Part shown: positions 26,301-35,414 of the stretch, in pieces | Layout: each line of letters begins with the position of its first letter | Numbering within the stretch: the stretch's first letter is position 1 | The notes under the pieces: generated by a model | The model's input: only the letters and a program-made list of their open reading frames with translations | Databases searched by the model: none | Told to the model about the DNA's origin: nothing | NCBI GenBank assembly: GCA_027533185.1 | Contig: JAPZTS010000008.1 | Location: forward strand, 1 to 64,000 | Length of the DNA stretch: 64,000 nt | Reading direction: 5' to 3' | DNA from: Leptospira sp. | Lineage (GTDB): Bacteria; Spirochaetota; Leptospiria; Leptospirales; Leptospiraceae | Made by a program: the position numbers and the translations under genes

Positions 26301-28381
26301 TAATTGAATTTGACTGCGGAGTTAGTTGTTGTTAGTTTTTTAGTTTCAACTATTTTCTTCTTTACTTGGTTTTCACGAAAGAAAAACTTTCCAATTCCCT
26401 TTGATAACACCGACACCCAATCATTATAAATTACATATACTTTTACATCCTTTCCTGGCTCCAACTTACCATTTTTATTTACTGTAAGAATTTCGAATTC
26501 AAATGGTCTATCTAATGATTTATAACGATCATCACACTTAACACCAACCAAATGATTACTTGGAAAATAAGGAATAGACTGAGTCTTGGTTACTGATTTT
26601 CCATCTACATCATACACGGATGCTTCTACCGAGAGATTGTATAATTTCTGAGTTTCAATATCCTCTCCATCAGTAACATATTTTGTTTTTAATGCCTTGA
26701 GGGGAATATCAAGTGTGAATTGTCCTTTTGAGTCTAATGTCGCCTCATTACCTGTAACATAATCAGAGCTATTTGAACTGTATTCATCAGAATAATCACT
26801 ATATCCCTCAGAAAAATTAAAATCAGGAAAGGAATCAAAATAGATTGATCTGTTTCTTTTCAAAACCGAATAACTTAACTTTGAACCACCCATGGGAGCC
26901 CCAAAGAGATATTTTCCTTCAACATTTCCTTTGATATTTTCATCTTTACTCACTGAATCAGCTAACTTTAAATTAACGAGAAAGTTTACAGGACGAAATT
27001 CTTCAACTTGGAATGTATCATATGAACTCGAATATGTTTGACCTGGAGTATAAATGGAAACAGAATAATGACCTAAAGGCGCATCATTCGGTATGGAAAA
27101 GGAAGTTGAAAGTCCACCCTGGGATGTTGTAGATGAACTAGAATTGAACAATTCTTTTCCTGTGGAATCCATGATTTTCACCGAGACTGATTTACCAGAG
27201 TACGGGTAAAAACTTCCATTCCGACGTTCTCCCAAAAAGGTTTTTATCTCTACGCGATCACCAGGACGATATAATTTTCTATCAAAATAAATTTTACCTT
27301 GGACATTAGAGTTTTGGTAATAATCGCTATAGCCTTCAATATGAGTTTCATTAAAATGTAAAAAAGATTTATCGCCCGAATCTTCTTCTGCTACTAACAA
27401 AGACTTTTCAAATGAGTTTTTATCTGATATAGCGGGAAGCTGACAAAATCCATCTTTATCCGTACGACAGTTCCCTCGATTGACTCCTCTTTCATATAGA
27501 GTTACAGAAACATTTTGTTTCGGCTCGGCTTTTGATAAAGAATTGATCCAAACATAAAGGAATTCATTATCTGATTTGGTTGTGATACCAAGATCAGTCG
27601 ATTGTAAAAATAAGGATTCTTGTTTATAAATTTCTTTATTCTCGTCTCCGATTACATTTGCACCTAGTTCAAAAGCGATCCATGACTTTGTATTTGGTTT
27701 GGAACCAAAATAAGAATCTAAGTCAATGCCTTGGCTATTCAAACTATTTACTTTCTGACCTGCTTTCCAAGTAGTTGATTTCCAATTGAGGTAATTTTTC
27801 AATTCGTAATAACGATTGCCCAAAGATGCAACAGCAGAAACAACTTGACTTACCGATAACTCCGCATATCTAATGTTAAATTCTTTAATATTAGATATGC
27901 CAACTGGTAGTACTTTGTTTAAATTGGATTCAAAAACATTCTCTCTGTAAACATAAAATGAGGGCTTTCTCTTGAGTTTAGGAATCTTAAAACTAACGGG
28001 TTCCTTCAAAAAACAATCGTTATTACTATAAAATTTTGAAACTTGAATTTCATACTCGGTATCGGGTAAAATGTTCCAAAGGTCTAAAGAGAATTGTTCA
28101 CTTGTCCAACTCCCATATCCTTCCTTGCCAAATTCCACCTTGGGTGAAAATTTCACTGCATCGGCAAATTCAAAAAGATCTGTTTGTTCAGAAATAAAGA
28201 AGCGATAGTCCCAAAGGTCATCGACATACATCAAATTTGTTGTATCTAGTTTTACTTCAATTCGGCAATCACTCGGGAATAACGTGCGTTTAATGGAACG
28301 TAACAAACTTTGCCCGTAAGGTAAAAGGGCACAAGAATTTACAAAAAATAAAATGAGTACCGACGTTAGTATTTTTTTCAC
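23309..28381 (-). CDS. Bacterial alpha-2-macroglobulin, lipoprotein with thioester
   Basis: I place the start at GTG 28381: GGAG lies 7 bases upstream and it yields a clean lipoprotein signal (MKKILTSVLILFFVNSC, Cys 17). Upstream in-frame codons would add 26 residues that spoil it. The product is 1690 residues. Macroglobulin domains include YRPGDRVEIKTFLGER; the A2M segment reads FWNPTLIADSNGEV. The thioester motif CMEQ starts at Cys 1196 and a helical domain follows. The acidic, Gly-rich bait-like stretch GGDYGEESGGGFGM lies about 260 residues before it. It should trap proteases in the periplasm. First gene of the operon with pbpC and the sulfatase. Confidence 0.93.
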   Translation of the reverse strand: MKKILTSVLILFFVNSCALLPYGQSLLRSIKRTLFPSDCRIEVKLDTTNLMYVDDLWDYRFFISEQTDLFEFADAVKFSPKVEFGKEGYGSWTSEQFSLDLWNILPDTEYEIQVSKFYSNNDCFLKEPVSFKIPKLKRKPSFYVYRENVFESNLNKVLPVGISNIKEFNIRYAELSVSQVVSAVASLGNRYYELKNYLNWKSTTWKAGQKVNSLNSQGIDLDSYFGSKPNTKSWIAFELGANVIGDENKEIYKQESLFLQSTDLGITTKSDNEFLYVWINSLSKAEPKQNVSVTLYERGVNRGNCRTDKDGFCQLPAISDKNSFEKSLLVAEEDSGDKSFLHFNETHIEGYSDYYQNSNVQGKIYFDRKLYRPGDRVEIKTFLGERRNGSFYPYSGKSVSVKIMDSTGKELFNSSSSTTSQGGLSTSFSIPNDAPLGHYSVSIYTPGQTYSSSYDTFQVEEFRPVNFLVNLKLADSVSKDENIKGNVEGKYLFGAPMGGSKLSYSVLKRNRSIYFDSFPDFNFSEGYSDYSDEYSSNSSDYVTGNEATLDSKGQFTLDIPLKALKTKYVTDGEDIETQKLYNLSVEASVYDVDGKSVTKTQSIPYFPSNHLVGVKCDDRYKSLDRPFEFEILTVNKNGKLEPGKDVKVYVIYNDWVSVLSKGIGKFFFRENQVKKKIVETKKLTTTNSAVKFNYKASDPGSYSILVMNKDQVYSKLDFYAYEKESYYTWDFRGDDSIELRSDKTEYNIGDKAKVLIKSPFQNARAIVTVERDGVYFKKSFVMKGNSAPIEIPIEDRYLPNVDVNVVLLSGRQSLPSGASSEDIKEFNEQDLGAPKAKTGSVQLKVNLKSKSAEVLVSTDKTEYQPRETVQLKIKTLPGSEVTVSVADRGVLDLVGYSFVSPVSVFYNYWNNIVKTFELRSMIIKHYAYENKGDSPGGDYGEESGGGFGMDSESGTRKDFKFTAFWNPTLIADSNGEVNVSFVLPDNLTTFRTMVAISNNGRYGTNNSEFLVKKSLVLQKTVVRFMRIGDSLDLGGSITNNTSKKGKFKYKIESKSLSKKDETGILELNAGQTKEVLTNFTLSEKEYYRLKKESPKGDLILSYKLSVEPESMDSFPGQKKADLSDALQVSFPIREFDPITAVRISGYTDSEFKSSLKFPKKDSVLLNKGSLDVRLAGTALTGLKNAFDFYESNPYFCMEQRTSAYLLSISAGSLLKEFLYKEPKKDSYDFTQIEKLFLDEMDDFQGSDGSFYTWKSKYGRSGYAYLTAYVSYVMILGKEKGKRVNVRALNKAISFLESYVKNPNEPKTASWQTLSLIYAVLSKEKKNVSLLEKSLVDNFKELNPKSQGVFLLAFAEQNLLDSKESNSTFQKLFNQYQDQILWEKDSIAVKWKETEEHYYSYYNVASVVSYYLRLLVKLEPNNPKIPDLVNLLLVEKSLQYWGDSQGVGNLAFALSEYRNRFEATDSSTDIEMLFGGDSILRENLSSNSDSILKKEFSFETLFSSSDPSSKQLTIKRTSETGRVYYQSRVLYIPVKDEVKEKSNDIEISKTIYRLDGRNSDGSLSLKEVTNLTRGSSYLVKLSVLVDRPRPFLMIEDPIPSNTEVINSSFLTEKSSEAEATDSDSGYYGSMVEYRDDRVLFSRDYIGKGKTEFTYLLRPVAKGVVASPAAKTFLMYHPNVNANTSSKTMKVE

Positions 28382-28644
28382 AGAAGATCTCCAATCCAAC
28401 ACGGAAAGTAAATAATAGAACGCTTCCTTCTGCGATTCTTTTCTTTCCAAATCCTTCAAAATTTTAAGGATTTTTGAGATTTTTTTAAGTTTAAAGATAG
28501 GAACTTGGATTTTTTTACAAACATTCTATTTCTGTCCTGCTAAAAACGAGGACTACTTTTTCAGTTTGAATCGTTTCCACACAAGTTGGCAGGAAGCCCA
28601 AAATTTCATTCTGTTCTTCCTGCCTAACAGACCGGCAGTAGTTT

Positions 28645-30210
28645 TTAAGCGGCGTGGAGCAAATATTCAAAGGCGCTGATTGCTGCCTTTGCTCCCTCCC
28701 CCATAGCGATGATAATTTGTTTGTACGGCGTGTTGGTAACGTCCCCGCAGGCAAAAATTCCTTCCACATTGGTTCTACATTTTTCGTCGATTAGGATCTC
28801 ACCGAATTTATTGGTCTGAACAATCTCCTTCACAAAACTACTGTTTGGCACTAATCCTATTTGAACAAAAACTCCATCTAAGGCTATGGTTTCGTTTTGA
28901 TTGGATTCCCTATTTTTGTATGTAATCCCGGTGACCTTTTCAGAGTTGGTATTGATCTCTGTTGTCTGTGCTTTGGTGATCGTTTGGATATTTGGAGAAG
29001 ATTTAATCTTGTCCAGAAGAACTTGGTCGGCGTTTAATTTTTCTCCAAACTCAAGGATGGTCACGGATTTTACGATTCCGCTCAAATCCAGTGCAGCCTC
29101 GACACCTGAGTTACCGCCACCAACGACCGCTATGTCTTTGTCTTTAAAGAACGGACCATCGCAATGCGGACAATATGCAACACCTTTCCCGATAAAATCT
29201 TTTTCACCTGGAACATTCAATTCCCGCCATTTTGCACCAGTTGAGATGATGATTGTTTTCGTCTCGATGACTTCTCCCGTATTTAATAGAATCCTTTTGA
29301 CTTTGTCGTTCTGGATTTTTGCAACACGTACATTTTCCCTTTTTGCAATTCCATTTCTTGTTAGTTGGTCTGAAAGTGTATTTGTAAGTTCGGGACCTGT
29401 TGTATAACTCAATGAGATTATATTTTCTATTCCCATGGTGTCTTTCACCTGCCCTCCCAAACGGTCTGCAATCACAAGAGTTTTTAACCCCTTTCTTGCA
29501 GTATAAACTGCCGATGTTACACCAGCGGGTCCACCACCAACAACTGTTACGTCATAAATCACCTTGTCATTGGGAGAAAGAACCTGACTTTCGTTTTGCT
29601 CAATAAGGGAATTTGAATATTTTTCCATCAATTTGTCAAAAATTAAGGACGCTTCAGCTTTCCCGGAAAGAAATCGTTCTCCATTGAGATAAACGGCAGG
29701 TACACCTTGGATATTTCTTTCTCTAACTAAATTCTGATACAAGGCTCCATCTACCATCCGACTTTGAATCTTGGAGTTGACCAATGCAAAGCTATTCAAA
29801 GTCTGAACTACTTCTGGACAATTGTGGCAATCGAGTGAGACAAATGTTTCAAATTGTAGGTCTGCATCGATTCTCGAGATCGCCGTCAGCATACTCTGAT
29901 CTAATTTGATAGGACTTCCGCCTGACTGGAGTATTGCGAGTATAAATGATGTGAATTCATGGCCCATTGGAATGCCGTAGAATTGAATTCCTGTCGAATT
30001 TCCTTCTGACAAAATCTCAAAATCAACTCCAGTGGAAACTTGCTTCGAATACTCTATTTTGAGTTTAGCACTCAAATCTTTTAGGCTTTCCAAAAACTCC
30101 AAGATATCCTTTCTATTTTCATGTTTACCTTCAAACAGCACAATTGTGACATCTTTTGTGAGTCTACCGAGGTATTCTTTTACTTGGCCTTTAGTTGATT
30201 CGTCTAACAT
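28645..30210 (-). CDS. ahpF: Alkyl hydroperoxide reductase subunit F
   Basis: 521 residues, full length. The N-terminal glutaredoxin-like pair carries CHNC near residue 129. An FAD-binding [17 protein letters not shown] motif lies at about 223, the redox CPHC near 345 ([10 protein letters not shown]), and an NAD(P)H-binding [13 protein letters not shown] follows. It moves electrons from NADH through FAD and disulfides to AhpC. A strong AGGAGG precedes ATG 30210. It lies 50 bp after ahpC with a hairpin between, and is the last gene of the ahpCF unit. Confidence 0.95.
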   Translation of the reverse strand: MLDESTKGQVKEYLGRLTKDVTIVLFEGKHENRKDILEFLESLKDLSAKLKIEYSKQVSTGVDFEILSEGNSTGIQFYGIPMGHEFTSFILAILQSGGSPIKLDQSMLTAISRIDADLQFETFVSLDCHNCPEVVQTLNSFALVNSKIQSRMVDGALYQNLVRERNIQGVPAVYLNGERFLSGKAEASLIFDKLMEKYSNSLIEQNESQVLSPNDKVIYDVTVVGGGPAGVTSAVYTARKGLKTLVIADRLGGQVKDTMGIENIISLSYTTGPELTNTLSDQLTRNGIAKRENVRVAKIQNDKVKRILLNTGEVIETKTIIISTGAKWRELNVPGEKDFIGKGVAYCPHCDGPFFKDKDIAVVGGGNSGVEAALDLSGIVKSVTILEFGEKLNADQVLLDKIKSSPNIQTITKAQTTEINTNSEKVTGITYKNRESNQNETIALDGVFVQIGLVPNSSFVKEIVQTNKFGEILIDEKCRTNVEGIFACGDVTNTPYKQIIIAMGEGAKAAISAFEYLLHAA

Positions 30211-30227
30211 ACATTCCTCCTTTATTT

Positions 30228-30250
30228 CGGGTGGATTTTCTATCCACCCG
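30228..30250 (-). other. Intercistronic hairpin between ahpC and ahpF
   Basis: CGGGTGGAT and ATCCACCCG form a perfect 9-bp stem with a 5-base loop, placed between the ahpC stop and the ahpF ribosome site. No T-run follows, so it is not a standard terminator. It could protect the ahpC message or lower ahpF expression relative to ahpC. Confidence 0.6.
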
Positions 30251-30260
30251 AGATTGACCT

Positions 30261-30824
30261 TTAGATTTTACCTACTAAATCCAAACCTGGTTTTAAAGTT
30301 ACAGAACCTGGTTTCCATTTTGCAGGACAAACTTCCCCGTCGTTTTTTGCTACATATTGAGCCGCTTGGACCTTTCTAACCAACTCTTTTGCAGATCTTC
30401 CAATACCGAGGTCATGGATTTCAGCTGTTTTGATCATCCCTTCCGGATTAACAACGAAAGTCCCTCGCAATGCTTGCCCATCTTCTTCAATCATAACACC
30501 AAAACCACGTGTTAATTTTCCAGCAGGATCGCCTAACATCGGAAACTTGATTTTTTTGATTGTCTCGCTTGCTTCATGCCAAGCCTTGTGTACGAAGTGG
30601 GTGTCAGTAGAAACGGCATACACCTCTACACCCATTTTGGAAAGTTCTTCATAATAGTCGGCAACGTCCCCAAGCTCAGTTGGGCAAACGAATGTAAAAT
30701 CCGCTGGGTAAAAAACGAAGACCGACCATTTTCCTAGGACATCTTTTTTGCTAACCTTTTTGAATGCTCCGTTGTGGAAAGCATCCACTGTAAATTCTGG
30801 AATCGCTGTGTTGATATTTGACAT
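30261..30824 (-). CDS. ahpC: Alkyl hydroperoxide reductase subunit C (2-Cys peroxiredoxin)
   Basis: 187 residues. Peroxidatic Cys in DFTFVCPTEL (about residue 47) and resolving Cys in EVCPAKW (about 166), as in typical 2-Cys AhpC. The segment MLGDPAGKLTRGFGVMIEEDG is the conserved active-site neighbour. It reduces hydrogen peroxide, organic peroxides and peroxynitrite, using AhpF as electron donor. AGGAG precedes ATG 30824. It lies 86 bp downstream of oxyR on the same strand, so it may have its own OxyR-dependent promoter in that gap. Confidence 0.97.
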   Translation of the reverse strand: MSNINTAIPEFTVDAFHNGAFKKVSKKDVLGKWSVFVFYPADFTFVCPTELGDVADYYEELSKMGVEVYAVSTDTHFVHKAWHEASETIKKIKFPMLGDPAGKLTRGFGVMIEEDGQALRGTFVVNPEGMIKTAEIHDLGIGRSAKELVRKVQAAQYVAKNDGEVCPAKWKPGSVTLKPGLDLVGKI

Positions 30825-30910
30825 CGTATTCTCCTTTGTGCTCTAAGAAGAATATAGTCCAAACTACATCATTTGTAAAATAAATAGTATCAATCCAATC
30901 ATTTATAAAA

Positions 30911-31828
30911 TCAATCAGACGGAATGCTGACTCCTATAATTTTAAAATTCTCTTTTTTATGGTATTCTGTGGGAATTTCGGATAGTATAATCTCGTTGAG
31001 TTTTTTTAAGATTTTGTTCTTAAAAAAACCCTTCTTATAGATGGTACTGATTTCTCGCGCAGGCTCAGGTGCCAAAAAAGGGACCAATCGATTAGAAGAA
31101 AAGTTCAAAGACAATTTTGGGAGAAGAGTTACTCCGATTCCAAGATCGACCATTCGTTTCAAAGTTTCTACACTTCCACTTTCGATCTTTGCCAAAGAAT
31201 TCCGATTACAAATTTTTAAAGATTGGTGCCTAAAACAATGATCCTCACCTAACACCAAGAGAGGATATTTCTCCAAATGTTTCATAGAAACTGTCTTGGA
31301 CTTTTCTCTTTCCCCTTCCGGATAGTATGCGACAAATGGTTCATAATACAATGGGTTTTCGATGATGTTCGGAACACGCAAAGGAGTAGCTAGGATTCCT
31401 ATGTCCAACTCTTCCGATTCCAGTTTTTCGAGAATGGTAAGTGTAGGCAATTCTGAAATCCGAAAAGATACTTTAGGTAGTTGCTGTTGGAGCTTTTGAT
31501 AGATATTCGGAATTAAGAATGCACCAACGGTGGGGATAACGCCTATCGATAAAGTCCCTATTGCATCATCTTTACCCAATCCAGCAATTTCATAAAGTTT
31601 GTCTGCTTCTCTCAAGGTATGACGAGCTTGGTTGACAACTTCTTTTCCAAGTTTGGTTGTAACAATTGGATTCTTTTTTCGGTCAAATAAATCAAAACCT
31701 AACTCTTGTTCTACTTTTTGAATCTGTAAACTTAATGTAGGTTGAGCAACTAGGCAATGTTCGGCGGCCTTTGCAAAACTCTTAAATTGATCTAAAGCAA
31801 CCACATACCGCAATTGAGTAATTGTCAT
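30911..31828 (-). CDS. oxyR: OxyR, LysR-type peroxide sensor
   Basis: 305 residues. The LysR helix-turn-helix is at the N-terminus (MTITQLRYVVALDQFKSFAK, then AEHCLVAQPTLSLQIQKVEQ). The redox pair is Cys198 and Cys207 within GEDHCFRHQSLKIC, with exactly the 8-residue spacing and almost the numbering of the E. coli disulfide (199/208). It should oxidise with hydrogen peroxide and activate ahpC and ahpF directly downstream. It is divergent from a decayed phosphatase gene. Confidence 0.93.
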   Translation of the reverse strand: MTITQLRYVVALDQFKSFAKAAEHCLVAQPTLSLQIQKVEQELGFDLFDRKKNPIVTTKLGKEVVNQARHTLREADKLYEIAGLGKDDAIGTLSIGVIPTVGAFLIPNIYQKLQQQLPKVSFRISELPTLTILEKLESEELDIGILATPLRVPNIIENPLYYEPFVAYYPEGEREKSKTVSMKHLEKYPLLVLGEDHCFRHQSLKICNRNSLAKIESGSVETLKRMVDLGIGVTLLPKLSLNFSSNRLVPFLAPEPAREISTIYKKGFFKNKILKKLNEIILSEIPTEYHKKENFKIIGVSIPSD

Positions 31829-31906
31829 TTCAGATCGATTTTAACATTTCGAATCTCTTTTTCAACTTGCATTTTAAAAATTTTCAGCTCCATTTATACT
31901 CTCGCT

Positions 31907-33260
31907 ATGCGCGTCGTTTTTTTGCTTTTTTTTACCCTATTCACGCCTCTGGCAGTTTCGTCTGATCCTATCTTGGTTTCTGCAGAATCAGTTCAAAATT
32001 GAGAGAGGGTTGGCAATTTTTCTGCACCAAATCGGGAAAACCACTCGGCATATACCTTGATCGAATCCAGGAAGTAGACCAGGTTTTTGTGAATGGCAAT
32101 AGAGTCGGAGGAACAGGAGCAGAAAATCAAAAAGGCTTTACAAACCTAACTGGTATTATAAGAGGATTTACTTCATTTCCGAATCTTTTTTGCAGCACAA
32201 ACTATGTTACCGGCTGGCATCATGTTGTTTAACTATTCAATCTTCAGAATTCCAGTTCGCACAAAGGAAACGATTCTTCTCTTCCTACTCTGTTTGATCG
32301 CAATTATACAAGTTACAAATAGTGAAATGGAAAACAGAATCACTCTACTTAGAATCTGGAAATTTTTACTCTTATTTGTTTTGTTCTTAGTTTCAAAGAC
32401 AGTGATTCAAAAAGTAAAAGAAATACAAGTAGAGGCCTATCTTGTTTGTGTAGGGTTTCTTGTTTTATGTGCAGGCGCTTTTATCGATATCGGGATAGAT
32501 CTAACGACAGGCAAAAATATTTATTTGAGCCAATATGGATTTTTGTCATTGATGATTCTCTCGGCTGTATCGATTTCCCATAGAAATTCTAAGAATGAAA
32601 AAGAACTCTCGCTTCTCACAAAAAATCTTGAAGATAGAGTGAAGGAAGGAACGACAGAACTCGAACAAAAAAATCTAGATTTGAAAACGGACTTAATATT
32701 CGCATCACAGCTACAAGGTCACCTACTACCTAAATTTAGTCCAAAAATTTCTGGCTTTCAAATTCAGGCAATCTACCTACCGATGAAACAAGTAGGTGGT
32801 GATATGGATGATTGGGTGGAGTTAGATTCATCCAAAATACTTCTTATTTTGGCAGATGTAGCGGGCCACGGTGTTCCCGCAGCTTTTGTTTCTAGTATGG
32901 TAAAGTTCCAATTCCGTGAAAGTGCAAAAATACATAGTTCTCCCGACTAAGTTCTTCAAAATATCCAAAACCAAGAATTACTATCACCTAACTTAGATGG
33001 TTCGATTTTGGGTTGGAGAGCCGATTTCGGATTTCAGATTTGGAAACAAAAAATTCAAACCAAAGATAGGTTTTTCTTTTTCACAGATGGTGTTACAGAA
33101 GCACGAGGAAATTCGGGTATTTACGGTGAACCAAAACTCACAGAAGTTTTAAAAAAGAATATTGGGAACAATCTTCAAAATACATCCCAAGAGATTTTGA
33201 TTAGGACTCAAGGAAATTTTTTGAATCAGGCAATTCCACCAAACGATCTTTTAGTTGGAC
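31907..33260 (+). pseudogene. Decayed 7TM/SpoIIE (PP2C-type) phosphatase gene
   Basis: Remnants in order: a signal peptide from ATG 31907; a frameshift at the AAAA run 31995-31998; a piece of an extracellular galactose-binding-like domain (REGWQFFCTKSGKPLGIYLD, then VFVNGNRVGGTG); a gap and frame change near 32150-32205; several membrane helices; a SpoIIE phosphatase start (QVGGDMDDW, LADVAGHGVPAAFVSSMVK); an in-frame TAA at 32948-32950; then, in the same frame, ILGWRADFGFQIW and FFFFTDGVTEARG. The central SAGH segment and the terminal metal-binding DD motif are missing. The relic ends inside the 3' end of eutC on the other strand. An intact gene would have made a membrane-linked Ser phosphatase of the RsbU kind. 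Confidence 0.85.
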
Positions 33261-33953
33261 ACCCGAAACTTTTTGCAACATCATCTGTTCAACTAGATAA
33301 AAGGTTTTTTCTGCAGCCAAATTAAAAATGTAACCCTCTGGACGTACATTTGAAATACAATTGCGCCTTTCATCAGTTGTAAATTTTTTAGGTTGGTATG
33401 TTATATATATTCCGAGACTATCTGCACTCGAAAGACCTGGTCTCTCACCTATGATTTGTATATGAACTTCTGCATTTAATATTTCTCCAATTTCATCTCC
33501 AGAAGCAACACGACCAAGAGAAATAGCAAAAACTGGTGAAATAGAATAACGTGAACCTTCAAAAGCCCTACACAACTCGCTATAAAATGGAATGAAATTT
33601 TTTTGAACGGCTAGAGAGGACAATCCGTCCGCAACAGCAATTGAGATATCGAACTTTTTTCCCTTATACAAATCCAAAATTTGATTGGAATCAAAGGACA
33701 AAACTCTTCCAAGATCTGGTCTGAGAAGATACTCTGATCTAGAATTTGCTTTTGTATGCAATAGTACTAATTTACCTTCAAGAGAGTTTTGAATTTCTTT
33801 CCAGTCAATTTCGGTCAGAACTGCGTCTTTTGCTTCTGCATGATCAAATCGAAACCGTAATAGATCTTTTGTAGAGATGGAACCACCACTGTAGGTAAGA
33901 CCAACCCTTGCTTGCGTATAACCAGATGCTCTCTTTCTAAAATCTCCACTCAT
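33201..33953 (-). CDS. eutC: Ethanolamine ammonia-lyase small subunit
   Basis: 250 residues. The B12-proximal signature IGERPGLSSADSLGIYITYQ is near residue 165, and the N-terminal TPARVGL-type segment appears as YTQARVGL. With EutB it forms the adenosylcobalamin-dependent lyase that splits ethanolamine into acetaldehyde and ammonia. The ATG overlaps the eutB stop (ATGA). Its 3' end overlaps relics of the pseudogene on the opposite strand. No microcompartment shell gene is in view. Confidence 0.94.
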   Translation of the reverse strand: MSGDFRKRASGYTQARVGLTYSGGSISTKDLLRFRFDHAEAKDAVLTEIDWKEIQNSLEGKLVLLHTKANSRSEYLLRPDLGRVLSFDSNQILDLYKGKKFDISIAVADGLSSLAVQKNFIPFYSELCRAFEGSRYSISPVFAISLGRVASGDEIGEILNAEVHIQIIGERPGLSSADSLGIYITYQPKKFTTDERRNCISNVRPEGYIFNLAAEKTFYLVEQMMLQKVSGVQLKDRLVELPDSKNFLES

Positions 33954-35332
33954 TTTGTGCCTTCTAAAGATTTTAGAAGTGGATGGTCTGTTTTCCAGTC
34001 TATTCTTGGTAACCGATTTTGATCAATGATCCCCATATTCTCAAGCCACACCTCAAACTCAGGAGCTGGTTTTAACCCCAAAACTTGCCTTAAATACAAT
34101 GCATCATGAAAACTGGTACTCTGGTAAGACAACATGATATCATCACTGCCAGGTATCCCCATTATGTAATTGCATCCAGCGACTCCCAAGAGTGTGAGGA
34201 GGTTGTCCATATCATCCGAATCTGCATCGGCATGGTTCGTATAACAAATATCAACACCCATTGGCAAACCCAAAAGCTTTCCACAAAAATGGTCTTCCAA
34301 ACCAGCACGAATGATTTGTTTGCCATTGTACAAATATTCAGGACCAATAAAACCTACTACTGAATTTACCAAAAGAGGTGAATATTCACGGGCCACTGCA
34401 TAAGCTCTCACTTCTAAGGTTTGTTCGTCGACTCCAAAATGAGCATCTGCCGAAAGAGCTGAACCCTGACCTGTTTCAAAATAAAAAACATTTTTACCAA
34501 TGGTGGATCGATTCAGTGCGATCGCCATTTCATTTGCCTCATTTAACATGGAAAGATTGATTCCAAAGCTAGAATTTAATTTTTCCGTTCCACCGATGGA
34601 CTGAAACACCAAATCAACTGGCGCTCCCAATTTCATCAATTCCATGGATGTGGTCACATGGCAGAGTACGCAAGATTGAGTGGGAATTTCATATTTGATT
34701 CGAAATTCGTCCAGGAGTCGAAGCAGACGATCCACAGCATACAGATTGTCAGTAGCAGGATTGATACCAATGACGGCATCTCCGGAACCTAAAAGTAATC
34801 CATCTAACATACTAACGAGTATTCCTTTAGGATCATCAGTTGGGTGGTTCGGTTGGAGTCTAACAGAAAGATGTCCAGGGAGTCCCAAAGTATTTCTAAA
34901 CTTTGTTACCACATTACATTTTTTAGCTACTAAAATTAAGTCCTGGTTTGACATGATTTTTGAAACTGCGGCAACCATCTCAGGAGTGTAAGAATATCTA
35001 TGATAGGTCAAACGTTCTGTGGTAACATCTTTGCTAAGAAGCCATTCACGAAATTCTCCAACCGTTAGGTGGGAAATTTCAGAAAAGGTCTCGTAGTTGT
35101 GTTGCTTTTGGATAAGATCCGAAACTTCATCTTTCGAGGGGATCAATTCCTCTTTCAAAAAAATCTTTAAGGGAAGATCGCTCAAAACCATTTGAGCTGC
35201 GACTCGCTCTTTCATCGAATCTGCCGCAACCCCTGCTAAAACATCACCAGAGCGATGAGGGCTTGCCTTTGCCATTACAGTTTTTAGCGAATCAAATTTG
35301 TATAAAAAATTTCCAACCTGAGTTTGGAACAT
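33950..35332 (-). CDS. eutB: Ethanolamine ammonia-lyase large subunit
   Basis: 460 residues, usual length for EutB, which carries the TIM-barrel active site. Recognisable stretches are GVAADSMKERVAAQMVLSDL, GLPGHLSVRLQPNHPTDD, the GDAVIGINPATD strand and FETGQGSALSADAHFGVDEQ. Needs adenosylcobalamin. It is translated with eutC. The upstream LytTR regulator is divergent, 82 bp away, and does not belong to the usual EutVW antiterminator type, so control of eutBC is unclear. Confidence 0.96.
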   Translation of the reverse strand: MFQTQVGNFLYKFDSLKTVMAKASPHRSGDVLAGVAADSMKERVAAQMVLSDLPLKIFLKEELIPSKDEVSDLIQKQHNYETFSEISHLTVGEFREWLLSKDVTTERLTYHRYSYTPEMVAAVSKIMSNQDLILVAKKCNVVTKFRNTLGLPGHLSVRLQPNHPTDDPKGILVSMLDGLLLGSGDAVIGINPATDNLYAVDRLLRLLDEFRIKYEIPTQSCVLCHVTTSMELMKLGAPVDLVFQSIGGTEKLNSSFGINLSMLNEANEMAIALNRSTIGKNVFYFETGQGSALSADAHFGVDEQTLEVRAYAVAREYSPLLVNSVVGFIGPEYLYNGKQIIRAGLEDHFCGKLLGLPMGVDICYTNHADADSDDMDNLLTLLGVAGCNYIMGIPGSDDIMLSYQSTSFHDALYLRQVLGLKPAPEFEVWLENMGIIDQNRLPRIDWKTDHPLLKSLEGTK

Positions 35333-35414
35333 GACAAAATTTTATACAGGAAGTATAAAAGGACAAGAAAAAAAGAAAGATTGATTTTTTAAAAACCTTT
35401 TATTTCTTACACTT

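Noticed and set aside
28382..28459. Longer start of the alpha-2-macroglobulin gene
   Set aside because: The extra 26 residues precede and disrupt a normal lipoprotein signal. GTG 28381 has a well-placed GGAG.
28449..28473. 8-bp inverted repeat AAATCCTT/AAGGATTT followed by T-rich sequence on the plus strand
   Set aside because: No plus-strand gene ends here to need a terminator. It may only be part of the 5' leader of the minus-strand operon.
30825..30910. Possible OxyR tetranucleotide binding pattern between oxyR and ahpC
   Set aside because: Partial CTAT/GTAG elements occur, but spacing does not fit the ATAG-N7-CTAT arrangement well enough to annotate.
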